From NCBI RefSeq assembly GCF_009469595.2, contig NZ_SSXV01000001.1, forward strand, positions 310,001 to 374,000: a DNA stretch of 64,000 nt. Reading direction: 5' to 3'. Positions 41,523-51,121 of the stretch are shown here, in pieces. Position 1 is the first letter of the stretch. Every line of letters starts with the position of its first letter. A program made the translations under genes and the position numbers. Under the pieces are notes generated by a model. That model was not told the origin of the DNA, did no database searches, and saw only the letters and a list, made by a program, of their open reading frames with translations. Source of the DNA: Thauera sp. 2A1. Lineage in GTDB: Bacteria > Pseudomonadota > Gammaproteobacteria > Burkholderiales > Rhodocyclaceae.

Positions 41523-42343
41523 GCGCAGCACAGGGTTTCCGCCTGCGCCTGCGCGCGCAGCCTGACTTCCGCGTGGATCTGAGTCCGCTGCAGCCTGCGG
41601 CGCTGGCCGGCCGTGACGTCGGCGAGGTCGCGCGGCTGGAACTGCGGCATGCCAACGCGCATGTGGAGCTGGGCGAACTGTTCGATGTCGACGCCTTGTC
41701 GTCGGAGGCGCCCGAGCTGCGCCTCGAGGGCGACCTGCGCCGCTTCGACCGCATCGGCCAGGCCATGGACGGCGGGTGCCTGAGCGTGACCGGTGAGGTC
41801 GGCGATTACCTCGGCGCGGCGATGCGCAGTGGCGACATCGTCGTCGAAGGGCGCGCCGGTCATCTGGCTGCCTGCGAAATGGCCGGCGGCCGGCTGGAAG
41901 TGCGCGGCGACATCGGCGACTTCGCCGCCGGCGCGCTGCCCGGCAGCATGGACGGCATGCGCGGCGGCACGCTGGTCGTGCGTGGCAACGCCGGCGCCCG
42001 CTTCGGCGACCGCATGCGGCGCGGCACCGTGCTGCTGCTGGGCGATGCCGGCGATTTCTGCGCCTCGCGCATGGTGGCAGGAACGATCGCGCTGGCGGGG
42101 CGGGTCGGTGCCCACTGCGGCTACGGCATGCGGCGCGGCACACTGGTGTTCGGCGGGTCGGCACCCGACGTGCCGGCGACGTTTGCCGAAACGAGCCACG
42201 ACATTCGCGTGACGTGGGCGCTGCTGTCGCGCAGCCTCGGCAAGCTGCATCCCGCCTTCGACAGTTTGGCTGGCCGCGTTCCGCGTCGCGTCGTCGGCGA
42301 CCTGGCGGCGGATGGCAAGGGCGAGTGGCTGATCGTCGGCTGA
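41519..42343 (+). CDS. fhcC: Formyltransferase/hydrolase complex subunit C
   Basis: A 274-residue subunit with the beta-helix repeats of the glutamate synthase alpha C-terminal/FwdC fold: repeated G-x-x-G-D-(I/V) units such as AGGRLEVRGDIGDFAAGALP, MRGGTLVVRGNAGARFGDRM, RRGTVLLLGDAGDFCASRMV and MRRGTLVFGG. In the complex it stabilises the Fhc assembly. It ends the operon; the gene order B-A-D-C is usual for methylotrophs. Confidence 0.93.
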   Translation: MSAAQGFRLRLRAQPDFRVDLSPLQPAALAGRDVGEVARLELRHANAHVELGELFDVDALSSEAPELRLEGDLRRFDRIGQAMDGGCLSVTGEVGDYLGAAMRSGDIVVEGRAGHLAACEMAGGRLEVRGDIGDFAAGALPGSMDGMRGGTLVVRGNAGARFGDRMRRGTVLLLGDAGDFCASRMVAGTIALAGRVGAHCGYGMRRGTLVFGGSAPDVPATFAETSHDIRVTWALLSRSLGKLHPAFDSLAGRVPRRVVGDLAADGKGEWLIVG

Positions 42344-42713
42344 CAGGCTGGGGGTAAGCCGTCCCAATTCACTGCGCCTTTCATGCCTTAGGCTTCACGC
42401 CCTCGGGGCTGGCAGCATGGCAGGTCTGGCGGTGGAGGAGGCGAGGAGCGCACGAGCACTGTCCGAGTCCGGAGCGAATCAAGGGCGCGCATTTGCGTGA
42501 ACTCCGCAGCGCTGCTGCCGCGTAGCGGCAGCCCGACGGAGCACATCCTCCGCCGCTAGACCGGGTTCTCGGCGACAACTTTGCTGCCCCCCGCCACCCG
42601 ACCGGATTGTCGGCAACAAGCCAACACACGTCGCGTCCGTGACTCCTTCTTCCCCCGGCAGGCCCTAGAATGCGGCCTGGCCGATTCTTCAAGACGTCTC
42701 TTCCGGAGTCCTC
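42344..42713. other. 370-base intergenic region before the second fae gene
   Basis: I see no gene here. An eight-bp stem (GCTGCCGC/GCGGCAGC, 42514-42532) has no T-run. CGGCGACAACTTTGCT at 42570-42585 has GG-N10-GC spacing and a good -12 half (TTTGCT) but only GGC at -24, so it is a weak sigma-54 candidate for the downstream gene, which has GGAG before its ATG. Confidence 0.4.
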
Positions 42714-43244
42714 ATGAGCAAGTACGTTTTCCATGCCGGCGAAGCCACCGTCCTCGCCGCAGAAGGTCAATTCACCGACGCGATGCCCGAGATCCTGATC
42801 GGCCGTACCGACGGCCCGGTCGGCCAGGCCTTCGCCAACATGATGGCGCAGACCAAGGGTCACACCGCGATGTTCGCCATCCGCGCCTGCAACCAGTTGG
42901 TGCGCCCGGCCACGATCACCGTGCCCAAGGTCACGCTCAAGGACATGCCCAACATCGAGCTGTTCGGTGGTGTCGTGCAATCGGCCACAGCCGATGCAGT
43001 GCTCGACTGCGTGATCGACGGCATCATCCCGAAAGACCTCGTCGACGATCTGTGCATCATCAGCCTGGTCTGGATCGACCCGCGCTGCGCGACCGACCCG
43101 AACCTCGATAAGAAGGACATGTACCGCACCAACTACGAGGCCACCAAGCTCGCGATCAAGCGCGCGCTGAACAACGAGCCCACGATCGACGAGCTGATCG
43201 CCAACCGGCACACGATCAAGCACGACTACGACGACTGGAGCTGA
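42714..43244 (+). CDS. fae2: Fae homologue without the catalytic histidine
   Basis: A 176-residue Fae-fold protein. It shares AFANMMAQTKGHTAMFAIRA, RPATITVPKVTLKDMP and ATKLAIKRALNNEPT with Fae. The segment equivalent to the catalytic [10 protein letters not shown] reads TDAMPEILIG, so a Met stands where the His should be. Such Fae2 proteins accompany methylotroph C1 genes and their role is unclear; formaldehyde sensing or binding has been considered. The C-terminus (NRHTIKHDYDDW) is longer than in Fae. It precedes pabBC by 19 bases. Confidence 0.85.
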   Translation: MSKYVFHAGEATVLAAEGQFTDAMPEILIGRTDGPVGQAFANMMAQTKGHTAMFAIRACNQLVRPATITVPKVTLKDMPNIELFGGVVQSATADAVLDCVIDGIIPKDLVDDLCIISLVWIDPRCATDPNLDKKDMYRTNYEATKLAIKRALNNEPTIDELIANRHTIKHDYDDWS

Positions 43245-43263
43245 GCTTCTGCCCCCTGCTGCG

Positions 43264-45165
43264 ATGGAGTGCTTCGCCCTGCTCGACGACTGCGCCGCCA
43301 CCGAGGCGGCGCCGACGAGCCGTCTCTACAAGGGTTTCGTGCGCGAATGCCGCTGCGACGACCCGGCGCGCCTCGATGAAACGTGGGCCGAGGTGGAACG
43401 CGAGCTTCGCGCCGGCCGTCATGCGGTGGTCCTGGCCGACTACGAGTGGGGCGCGCGCCTGCAGCATGCGGGCGACGAGGCCCTGGCGCCGGAGGACGGC
43501 GGAGCACTTCGCGTGCTGCTCTTCGAGTCGCTGCAACACTTGTCCGCAGCTCAGGTCGATGCCTGGCTGACGCAACGTGAGCGTGCCGCGCTCAACCTGG
43601 ACGCGGCGTCTGCGACGCCCGCGCCGGCGGGCGTGCTCGACCTGCAGCCCAGCGTGGATCGCGACGCATTTCGCCGTGCCATCGATCGCATCCACGCGGC
43701 GATCCGCGAAGGCGAGACCTACCAGGTCAATTACACCTACCGCCTGGATCTGCGCGGCTTCGGCGCGCCGATCAGCCTGTATCGGCGGCTGCGCGCGCGC
43801 CAGCCGGTGAGCTTCGGTGCCTTCATCGCGCTGCCGCCGTCGGCGGGCGGCGGTCCGACGCATGTGCTGTCGTGTTCGCCGGAGCTTTTCCTGCGCAACC
43901 GCGGCGGCCGGCTCGAAGCGAAGCCGATGAAGGGCACGGCCTCGCGCGCGAGCGTGCCCGAAGGCGATAGCGAGATCGCGCGCATGCTCGGCGGTGACAC
44001 CAAGAATCGCGCCGAGAACCTGATGATCGTCGACCTGTTGCGCAACGATCTGGGCCGCATCGCGCGCACCGGCAGCGTCCGAGTGCCGGCGCTGTTCTCG
44101 GTCGAGGCCTATCCGACGGTGTTCCAGATGACGTCGACGATCGCGGCGGAACTGCCCGATGACGTCGGCTTCGCCGATCTGCTGCGTGCGCTGTTTCCCT
44201 GTGGTTCGATCACCGGCGCGCCCAAGCATCGCACCATGCAGCTCATCGCCGGCCTGGAGACCACCCCGCGTGGCCTCTACACCGGCAGCATCGGCTGGAT
44301 CGATGCGCCGGCCGGCGATCGGGCGCATGCAGCATGCGGCGACTTCTGCCTGTCGGTGGCGATCCGCACTCTGACCCTCGATGCCGCGGGCCCAGGGGGC
44401 CTGCGCCGGGGGCGGCTGGGCATCGGCGCCGGCATCGTGATCGACAGCCGCGCCGACGACGAGTACGAGGAGTGTCGGCTGAAGGCGCGCTTCCTCACCG
44501 GGCTGGACCCCGGCTTCAGTCTGATCGAGACGATGCACGCGACGCGCGAGGAGGGCGTTCGTCATCTCGAGCGCCATCTGGCGCGTCTCGCGCGCAGCGC
44601 CGCGGAGCTCGACTTCGCGCTGCCCGCCGACGACATCCGTGCCGATCTGGTCGGCCAGGCTGCCGCACTGGCTGCCGGTCGGGCCTTCCGGCTGCGGCTG
44701 GCGCTGCGCAAGGACGGACATTTCGACCTCGTCGTCGCACCGCTCGATGCCTTGGCCGACGGCCCGGTGTCGCTGATCGTCGCTGCCGACGCGATGGACG
44801 AGGCCGACCCCCTGTTGCGGCACAAGACGACCTTGCGCGACCGCTACGACGCCGCGGTGGCCGAGGCGACGAGACAGGGCGCATTCGACATGCTGTTCCA
44901 CAATCGCGCGGGGGAGCTGACCGAGGGCGGGCGGAGCAATGTCTTCCTGCTGCTCGACGGCGAGTGGGTGACGCCGCCGCTTGCCACTGGCGTGCTGCCG
45001 GGCGTGATGCGCAGCGTGTTGCTCGAGGATGCGTCCTGGAAGGCCCGCGAGGCGCGGGTGACACTGGCTGATCTTTTCCGCGCCGAGCGCATCGTGGTGT
45101 GCAACGCCTTGCGCGGGGCGCGCGAGGCGCGGTTGGTCGAGCGGAGGACGGGTTTTGCCGGCTGA
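43264..45165 (+). CDS. pabB-pabC: Aminodeoxychorismate synthase I fused to aminodeoxychorismate lyase
   Basis: A 633-residue fusion making 4-aminobenzoate. The N-terminal 410 residues are PabB-like: GETYQVNYTYRLDLRGFG, EAKPMKGTASR with the PabB-type Lys, VDLLRNDLGRIARTGSVRV and FPCGSITGAPKHRTMQ. After about residue 420 comes a PabC-like class IV transaminase-fold domain (SLIETMHATREEGVRHLERH; LTEGGRSNVFLLLDGEWVTP). No pabA is in the window. 4-Aminobenzoate is a substrate of the mptG product, which explains the location. Confidence 0.9.
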   Translation: MECFALLDDCAATEAAPTSRLYKGFVRECRCDDPARLDETWAEVERELRAGRHAVVLADYEWGARLQHAGDEALAPEDGGALRVLLFESLQHLSAAQVDAWLTQRERAALNLDAASATPAPAGVLDLQPSVDRDAFRRAIDRIHAAIREGETYQVNYTYRLDLRGFGAPISLYRRLRARQPVSFGAFIALPPSAGGGPTHVLSCSPELFLRNRGGRLEAKPMKGTASRASVPEGDSEIARMLGGDTKNRAENLMIVDLLRNDLGRIARTGSVRVPALFSVEAYPTVFQMTSTIAAELPDDVGFADLLRALFPCGSITGAPKHRTMQLIAGLETTPRGLYTGSIGWIDAPAGDRAHAACGDFCLSVAIRTLTLDAAGPGGLRRGRLGIGAGIVIDSRADDEYEECRLKARFLTGLDPGFSLIETMHATREEGVRHLERHLARLARSAAELDFALPADDIRADLVGQAAALAAGRAFRLRLALRKDGHFDLVVAPLDALADGPVSLIVAADAMDEADPLLRHKTTLRDRYDAAVAEATRQGAFDMLFHNRAGELTEGGRSNVFLLLDGEWVTPPLATGVLPGVMRSVLLEDASWKAREARVTLADLFRAERIVVCNALRGAREARLVERRTGFAG

Positions 45166-45856
45166 GCGCGCGCTCGCGCTGTTTGATCTCGACTTCACCT
45201 TGGTGCCGTTCGACAGCGGCATGCAGTGGCTCCGCTTCCTGATCGCCGGCGGCGTGTTGGAAGCTGGCGTCGACGAGGCCTATCTCGCGCTCTGCCAGCG
45301 CTATGTCGCGGGGGAGGGCGATGCGGCAACGCTGCACCGTTTCGTGCTGCGCAGCCTGACGCGGCTGCAGACCGACGAGCTCGCCACCTGGCAACACCGC
45401 TTCGCCGCGACCCTGCCCGAGGTGGTGCCCGCCGCGGCGCATGCGCTGGTGGCGCGGCATCGGGACGCGGGTCATGTGTGCTGCATCGTCACCGCCACGA
45501 CGCGCGCGATCGCCGCCCCGTTCGCCGAGCTGTTCGGCATCGAGCACCTGGTCGCCAGCGAGGCGCAACAAGGTCCCGGGAATCGCCACACCGGCGAGAT
45601 TTGTGGCGGGTTGTGCCATGGCGCGGCCAAGGTCGATCGCGTCACGGCATGGCTGCGATCCGGCGGCGAGGACTGGTGCGACTTCTCGCGCACGATCTTC
45701 TACTCCGATTCAGGAAGCGATCTTCCTCTCCTCGGGGCGGTCAGCCATCCGGTGGCGATCTCTCCAGACGACGTTCTTCGTCGGCACGCCGAGTTGAAGG
45801 GCTGGCCGGTGTTCGACAATCTCGAGGCCGCGTCCGCGGCTAACGCGCGGGGCTGA
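45155..45856 (+). CDS. HAD-superfamily phosphatase (SerB-like, HAD-IB)
   Basis: A 233-residue hydrolase starting at a TTG inside the pabBC 3' end. Motif I is LFDLDFTLVPFDSG with the nucleophile Asp, motif II is CIVTATTRAIAAP and motif III-IV is AKVDRVTAW with FYSDSGSDLPLLGAVSHPVA. HAD-IB members act on serine phosphate, histidinol phosphate and other small phosphates. Coupling to pabBC suggests removal of a phosphate in H4MPT or methylofuran synthesis, but this is inference. Confidence 0.82.
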   Translation: MPAERALALFDLDFTLVPFDSGMQWLRFLIAGGVLEAGVDEAYLALCQRYVAGEGDAATLHRFVLRSLTRLQTDELATWQHRFAATLPEVVPAAAHALVARHRDAGHVCCIVTATTRAIAAPFAELFGIEHLVASEAQQGPGNRHTGEICGGLCHGAAKVDRVTAWLRSGGEDWCDFSRTIFYSDSGSDLPLLGAVSHPVAISPDDVLRRHAELKGWPVFDNLEAASAANARG

Positions 45857-45908
45857 ACCTCGGCAATGCCGTTCCAGTCAAAAATGCGGAGATTGTTGTC
45901 CGACGAGT

Positions 45909-45945
45909 TGCTTCAATGTGGTGCAGGTGCTAGTTTTTGGGACAT
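45909..45945 (+). repeat. 37-bp element, second copy
   Basis: It matches 19892-19928 at 32 of 37 positions, with the identical end TTTTTGGGACAT. It lies about 70 bases upstream of the start codon of the sigma-54 activator. This placement suggests autoregulation. TATAAG at 45950 might be a -10 box, but I see no good -35. Confidence 0.65.
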
Positions 45946-46014
45946 CACTATAAGCAAGGCCTGAAACAGGGCTTTCGCAGCGTCGCGGCAGACGACGAGG
46001 GAAGGAGGAGAAGG

Positions 46015-48069
46015 GTGTTGCTCCAGCCAAAGGATTCACGGCATCACGGCATCGTGATCGCGCGCCAGAAGTTCTTCGATGAGGGAATCGTTCCGGAAGA
46101 AGACGTTCCACCGCTCATTGTGCGCTCGTGGCAGCGCTGCATGGACAGCGGCCTCGACCATCAGGATGGCCGGCCGATGGAGCCGGTGGGGCGTCTGCAA
46201 CTGGCGGAGTCCCGGGAACGCAACGCCACGCTGCTGGCGCACGCAGGCGGCGTCATGGAGCATGTGTTCGACCAGATCCGGGCCTCGGGCAGCATGGTGC
46301 TGCTGGCCGATGTGGACGGCACGATCATCCACAGCCTGGGCGATCCGTCCTTTGTCGATCGCGCCGGCCGGGTTGCCTTGCAGCCCGGGGCATGCTGGAG
46401 CGAAGGTTTGCGCGGCACCAATGGCATCGGCACTGCGATCGAGGAACGCCTGGCGGTGGAGGTGTTGGGCTCGGAGCACTACCTCGACCGCAACAGCTTC
46501 CTGACCTGCAGTGCGGCGCCGATCATCGGCGCCGACGGCGAGTTGGCAGGGGTACTCGACATCTCGGGCGATTTTCGCAACCCGCAGCGCCACACTCTGG
46601 GGCTGGTGCGGCTGTCGGTGCAGTTGCTGGAAAAGCGCCTGTTCGAGGCGCGTTATCCGAACGACATCCTGATCGCTTTTCATCCGCGCCCGGAGTATCT
46701 CGGCAGCCTGCAGGAGGGCCTCATCGCGCTCGGTGCGGATGGGGCCGTCCTGGGCGCCAATGGTGCAGGGCGCGAGTGGCTGGCGCGGGCGGGCCGCAGC
46801 GCGCCGGTGTCGAGCTTCGCGAGCCTGTTCAAGATCGGCTTTGGTGCCATCCTCGACCGCGCATCGATGGCGCCCAATGCGCTGCTCAAGCTGGACCTGC
46901 GCCAGGGCGGCGAGCTCTATCTCCAGGTGCGTTCGCTGCGTCCGTTGATGGTGTCGAATCCCGGCATGCAGGCGATGGCCTCCGTGACCGCTCCGACACC
47001 AGTGGCCGAGGCGGCTGCGAGGGGCAAGGCGGCAGGCGGTGGCAAGCGCAGCGGCGAGGTCTCGCTCGCCAGCCTCTCGACTGGCGACGAACGGCTGCAG
47101 CGTGCGCTGGACCGGGCGATGCGCATTGAGGGAAAGGGCATCCCGCTGCTGATCCAGGGCGAATCCGGCGTGGGCAAGGAACTCTTCGCGCGCGCATTCC
47201 ACAACAGCGGCCCGCGTGCCGACGGTCCTTTCGTGGCGGTCAACTGCGCGGCCATTCCCGAGAACCTGATCGAGTCCGAGCTCTTCGGCTACGTGGGCGG
47301 CGCCTTTACCGGAGCCCGTCGCGAAGGCGGCGTCGGCAAGGTGCAATTGGCGCACGGCGGCACATTGTTTCTGGATGAGATCGGTGACATGCCGCTGGCG
47401 ATGCAGACACGGCTGCTGCGCGTGTTGCAGGAGCGCTGCGTGACGCCGATCGGCTCGACGAAGTCGATCCCGGTGGATATCTCGCTGGTCTGCGCAACGC
47501 ACCGTGCATTGCGCGAAGCGGTGGCGGCAAGTGAGTTCCGCGAAGACCTCTACTACCGCATCAACGGCCTGACCGTCACGCTGCCGCCACTGCGCGAGCG
47601 CAGCGACATCCGGCCATTGGTGGAGAGCATCTTCGGCGCAGAACTGGCGGAAGTGCGGCGTTCCGGGGTTTCGATCAGCGACGAGGTGATGAACTTCTTC
47701 GAGCGCTACGCCTGGCCCGGCAACCTGCGCCAGTTGCACAACGTGCTGCGCCTGGCGGTGGCGCTGATGGACGAGGACGAGCACGAGTTGCGCGCCATCC
47801 ATCTGCCGGAGGACCTGTTCGGCAGCGAACCCTTCGACGACGCGCCGGCGCGTCCCCGCAGTGGCGCAGGTGCCGCACAGCCGGCACCCGTCGAGGAGCC
47901 GGAACACGCGGGAGGCCGGCTGAAAGCCGAGCCGCGCAGCCTGGACGAGATCAAGCTGGAGGCGATCACCTCGGTGATGCGCGAGGTCGGCGGCAACATC
48001 TCGGCGGCCGCGCGCCGCCTGGGGGTCAGCCGCAACACGCTCTATCGCAAGCTCGGTCGCATGCACTGA
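46015..48069 (+). CDS. Sigma-54-dependent activator, AcoR/Fis family
   Basis: A 684-residue enhancer-binding protein. GTG 46015 is chosen because GAAGGAGGAGAAGG lies directly before it. The N-terminal sensory region has GTNGIGTAIEERLAV (GAF-like, AcoR type) and a second sensory domain (residues 215-330). The AAA+ domain has Walker A GESGVGKE at residues 382-389, the sigma-54 contact GAFTGA at 429-434, FLDEIGDMP and YAWPGNLRQLHN. The C-terminus is a Fis HTH (GGNISAAARRLGVSRNTLYR). Sigma-54 promoters at xoxF, fhc and the ABC operon, and the shared 37-bp element, point to control of the C1 genes. The inducer is unknown. Confidence 0.9.
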   Translation: MLLQPKDSRHHGIVIARQKFFDEGIVPEEDVPPLIVRSWQRCMDSGLDHQDGRPMEPVGRLQLAESRERNATLLAHAGGVMEHVFDQIRASGSMVLLADVDGTIIHSLGDPSFVDRAGRVALQPGACWSEGLRGTNGIGTAIEERLAVEVLGSEHYLDRNSFLTCSAAPIIGADGELAGVLDISGDFRNPQRHTLGLVRLSVQLLEKRLFEARYPNDILIAFHPRPEYLGSLQEGLIALGADGAVLGANGAGREWLARAGRSAPVSSFASLFKIGFGAILDRASMAPNALLKLDLRQGGELYLQVRSLRPLMVSNPGMQAMASVTAPTPVAEAAARGKAAGGGKRSGEVSLASLSTGDERLQRALDRAMRIEGKGIPLLIQGESGVGKELFARAFHNSGPRADGPFVAVNCAAIPENLIESELFGYVGGAFTGARREGGVGKVQLAHGGTLFLDEIGDMPLAMQTRLLRVLQERCVTPIGSTKSIPVDISLVCATHRALREAVAASEFREDLYYRINGLTVTLPPLRERSDIRPLVESIFGAELAEVRRSGVSISDEVMNFFERYAWPGNLRQLHNVLRLAVALMDEDEHELRAIHLPEDLFGSEPFDDAPARPRSGAGAAQPAPVEEPEHAGGRLKAEPRSLDEIKLEAITSVMREVGGNISAAARRLGVSRNTLYRKLGRMH

Positions 48070-48146
48070 GCGCCGGTGCATGCTCCCCTGCCGGTCGCGG
48101 GATGCGATAATCGCGGCTCTGTTCTCGACTCAGGCAAGGAAGCGAC

Positions 48147-49175
48147 ATGATCAAGGTTGGCGTTGTTGGCGGGACGGGGTACACCGGCGTTGAGCTGCTG
48201 CGACTGCTGTCACGCCATTCACAGGTCGAACTGGTGGCGATCACTTCGCGCGGCGAAGCCGGGATGGCGGTGTCGGACATGTTCCCGAGCTTGCGCGGAC
48301 GCGTGAATCTGAAGTTCGTCACGCCGCAGGAAGCGGCGCTGGACAAGTGCGACGCGGTGTTCTTCGCCACGCCCAACGGCATCGCCATGCAGCAGGCGGC
48401 TGAACTGGTGGCGGCTGGCGTGCGTATCATCGACCTCGCGGCAGACTTCCGCATTCGCGACATTGCCGAGTGGGAAAAATGGTACGGCATGAAGCATGCC
48501 GCACCCGAACTCGTCGCCGAGGCCGTGTATGGCCTGCCCGAGACCAGCCGCGAGCAGATCCGCAATGCGCGTGTGCTGGCCAACCCCGGCTGCTATCCGA
48601 CTGCGGTGCAGCTCGGCTTCCTGCCGCTGGTCGAGGCCGGTGCGGTCGACCTTTCCCACCTCATCGCCGACGCCAAGTCGGGCGTATCCGGTGCCGGGCG
48701 CAAGGCGGAGGTGCACACCCTCTTTTCCGAGTCGGCGGACAGCTTCAAGGCCTACGGCGTGGCGGGCCACCGCCATCTGCCCGAAATCCGCCAGGGGCTG
48801 ACGCGCTTCGCCGGCCAGCCGGTGGGGCTGACTTTCGTGCCGCACCTCACGCCGATGATCCGCGGCATCCATGCCACGCTGTACGCCCGCCTGACGCAGG
48901 ACATCGACCTGCAGGCGCTCTACGAGCAGCGCTTTGCCGGAGAGCCCTTCGTCGATGTGATGCCGGCGGGCAGCCATCCCGAGACGCGCTCGGTGCGCGC
49001 CTCCAACCTTTGCCGCATCGCGGTGCACCGGCCGCAGGGCGGGGACACGGTGGTGGTGCTGTCGGTGATCGACAACCTGGTGAAGGGCGCGGCGGGCCAG
49101 GCGGTGCAGAACCTCAACATCATGTTCGGCTTCGAAGAGAGCACCGCGCTCGACATCGTGCCGGTCAGCCCGTGA
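48147..49175 (+). CDS. argC: N-acetyl-gamma-glutamyl-phosphate reductase
   Basis: A 342-residue arginine-biosynthesis enzyme reducing N-acetylglutamyl phosphate with NADPH. The nucleotide loop is [19 protein letters not shown] at the N-terminus, and the catalytic Cys is in [34 protein letters not shown] and [18 protein letters not shown] are further family marks. It is followed by erpA, a combination usual in Betaproteobacteria. A GATAAT box at about 48105 may be the -10 of its promoter. Confidence 0.95.
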   Translation: MIKVGVVGGTGYTGVELLRLLSRHSQVELVAITSRGEAGMAVSDMFPSLRGRVNLKFVTPQEAALDKCDAVFFATPNGIAMQQAAELVAAGVRIIDLAADFRIRDIAEWEKWYGMKHAAPELVAEAVYGLPETSREQIRNARVLANPGCYPTAVQLGFLPLVEAGAVDLSHLIADAKSGVSGAGRKAEVHTLFSESADSFKAYGVAGHRHLPEIRQGLTRFAGQPVGLTFVPHLTPMIRGIHATLYARLTQDIDLQALYEQRFAGEPFVDVMPAGSHPETRSVRASNLCRIAVHRPQGGDTVVVLSVIDNLVKGAAGQAVQNLNIMFGFEESTALDIVPVSP

Positions 49176-49266
49176 CGGGAACTTGTCACGTCCGGGACAA
49201 TCAGATTTTGACGATAAAGGGTCGGATGGCGCATCATCCGCCCCATACCCCTGCAGAGGAGAAAAT

Positions 49267-49617
49267 ATGAACGCTGTAGCCGAAACCCCCGAAATTCTCG
49301 TCTTTACCGACAACGCCGCGAACAAGGTTCGCGAGCTGATCGAAGAGGAAGGCAATCCCGGTCTGAAACTCCGTGTGTTCGTGTCCGGCGGTGGCTGCTC
49401 CGGCTTCCAGTACGGCTTCACTTTCGACGAGGAAGTGAACGAGGACGATACGGCTTACGAGAAGAACGGCGTCACGCTGCTCATCGATCCGATGAGCTAC
49501 CAGTATCTCCTGGGTGCCGAGATCGATTACTCCGAAGGCCTGGAAGGCTCGCAGTTCGTGATTCGCAATCCTAACGCCACCAGCACCTGCGGCTGTGGTT
49601 CTTCCTTCTCCGTCTGA
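49267..49617 (+). CDS. erpA: Iron-sulfur cluster insertion protein
   Basis: A 116-residue A-type carrier. The ATG at 49267 follows AGAGGAGAA. The three cluster-binding cysteines are in [18 protein letters not shown] and [14 protein letters not shown]. It delivers [4Fe-4S] clusters to respiratory and isoprenoid enzymes. A TTGTC-N8-GACAA dyad at 49183-49200 lies in its leader but is too short to assign to a regulator. Confidence 0.94.
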   Translation: MNAVAETPEILVFTDNAANKVRELIEEEGNPGLKLRVFVSGGGCSGFQYGFTFDEEVNEDDTAYEKNGVTLLIDPMSYQYLLGAEIDYSEGLEGSQFVIRNPNATSTCGCGSSFSV

Positions 49618-49645
49618 TTCTCTCAGCGGCAGCGTGGAATGAAAA

Positions 49646-49675
49646 GCGGGGCGCCATCGGCGCCCCGCGTCTTTT
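49646..49675. terminator. Bidirectional terminator between erpA and the M23 peptidase gene
   Basis: GCGGGGCGCC and GGCGCCCCGC form a perfect ten-bp stem with an ATC loop, followed by GTCTTTT on the plus strand. On the minus strand the stem is followed by TTTT. It serves two convergent genes. Confidence 0.88.
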
Positions 49676-49705
49676 GGTGCGCGCCGATCGTGGCGCCAGC
49701 CCGGC

Positions 49706-51031
49706 TCAGTTGGCGCGGGCCAGTTGCGTGTCGCGATTGAGCAGCGCGAAGCGGTGCAGCAGCGGCGCCGTGTCGCGCCTGAAGGCCTGCAGTTCGCGCC
49801 CTTCGAGTGCGTTGGCGATCGGCAGCTCGACCGACATCGGGTCCTGTGCTTCGCCGTCGATGCGCACTTCGTAGTGCAGGTGCGGGCCGGTGGACATGCC
49901 GGTGGTGCCGACGTAACCGATGAGATCCCCCTGGCTGATCGCCTGGCCCTGCCTGAGGCCGGAGGCGAAACCACTGAGGTGCGCGTAGGCGGTGGAAATC
50001 TTGCCGCGGTGCTGCAGCACGATGAGGTTGCCGTAGCCGCGCTGGGTGCCGGCGAATTCGACGACGCCATCGGAAGTCGCCTTGACCGGCGTGCCGGTCG
50101 GGGCGCCGAAGTCGACCCCCTTATGGTCGCGCGCGCGGTTCAGGATGGGATGGATGCGCCCGCCAAAGCCCGAGGTGACGCGCGAGAATTCCAGCGGCGA
50201 ACGCAGGAAGGCCTGCCCCAGGCTGCGACCGTCGGCGGTGTAGTACTGCTCCTTGTCGGCGCGCTGGTGCAGCACGACGACGTGGCTCTCACCCTGGTTC
50301 ACGAATTCGGCCGCCAGCACGCGGCCGGCGCGTACTGGTGCGCCGCGGTCGTAGACCGCCTCATAGATCACGTTGAAGCGATCACCCTTGCGCAGGTCGG
50401 TGTGGAAGTCGATCTCGGTGCCGAACAACTCGACGAGCTTGTTCGCGACCTCGTCGGGCAATTCTGCAGCGTCGGTCGCCGCGTACAGCGAGCTGCGGAT
50501 CACGCCGGAACGCATCTCCACCAGCGTCGTCGTCGTGGCCTCGCGGTCCGTGCGCAGCGTGAGCCGTCCGTCGTTGCCACGCTCGAGCACGATCCGCTCG
50601 CCGTCCTGGCCGACCGGCAGGCGGAAGGACAAGATGCTGCCGTCGCCATGCACCACTGCGGTGACCGTGCGGCCAGCGCGCAATTGGCGCAGGGCCTGAC
50701 GGCCGTCAGGGGACTCGGTCAGCATCGCGAGCGCTTGCGGATCGTCGATGCGCAGGCGGCGGAACAGGGTTTGCGCGGTGTCACCGCCCTGCACGCGCAA
50801 TTCGCTGACGAAGGGCAGGTCGGTGGCGGCGGAGGACACCGCGACCGGCGGCGGCAGGGTCTCGATGACGGCGACGGTGGGAACCTGTGAGGGGCCCTGC
50901 TGGGGAACGGCGACGGCGGCCACGACGCCCATCAGGGAGAGGCCGACGACCCCGGTCAACGCCCAGGCACGCGGCCGGGTGAGGAGTTGGGTCGGTAGAT
51001 CGGCTAGAATTCGGGTCTTTCTGGTCTGCAT
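49706..51031 (-). CDS. M23-family murein endopeptidase (MepM-like)
   Basis: A 441-residue envelope protein. An N-terminal membrane anchor or signal (ALTGVVGLSLMGVVAAVAVP, about residues 24-43) is followed by a region of OapA/LysM-like character (QTLFRRLRIDDPQALAM), the Csd3-type domain (LRKGDRFNVIYEAVYDRG), and the M23 zinc peptidase with DHKGVDFGAPTGTPVKATSD and TGPHLHYEVRIDG, so the His/Asp and HxH ligands are intact. It cuts peptidoglycan cross-links during wall growth. It is divergent from tyrS, an arrangement common in Betaproteobacteria. Confidence 0.9.
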   Translation of the reverse strand: MQTRKTRILADLPTQLLTRPRAWALTGVVGLSLMGVVAAVAVPQQGPSQVPTVAVIETLPPPVAVSSAATDLPFVSELRVQGGDTAQTLFRRLRIDDPQALAMLTESPDGRQALRQLRAGRTVTAVVHGDGSILSFRLPVGQDGERIVLERGNDGRLTLRTDREATTTTLVEMRSGVIRSSLYAATDAAELPDEVANKLVELFGTEIDFHTDLRKGDRFNVIYEAVYDRGAPVRAGRVLAAEFVNQGESHVVVLHQRADKEQYYTADGRSLGQAFLRSPLEFSRVTSGFGGRIHPILNRARDHKGVDFGAPTGTPVKATSDGVVEFAGTQRGYGNLIVLQHRGKISTAYAHLSGFASGLRQGQAISQGDLIGYVGTTGMSTGPHLHYEVRIDGEAQDPMSVELPIANALEGRELQAFRRDTAPLLHRFALLNRDTQLARAN

Positions 51032-51121
51032 CGGGGCGTCCGGCTCCAGAAGTGGACAAAAAAACGCGTTGAATTCTAACAAATATTTCCCCTGCCCTGA
51101 AAAGGTTTTTGGAGAAGTCGA

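Noticed and set aside
42514-42532. GCTGCCGC/GCGGCAGC stem after fhcC as a terminator
   Set aside because: It lies 170 bases past the stop and has no T-run on either strand.
49183-49200. TTGTC-N8-GACAA dyad in the erpA leader
   Set aside because: Five-bp arms at this spacing are expected by chance in GC-rich DNA and match no operator that I can name.
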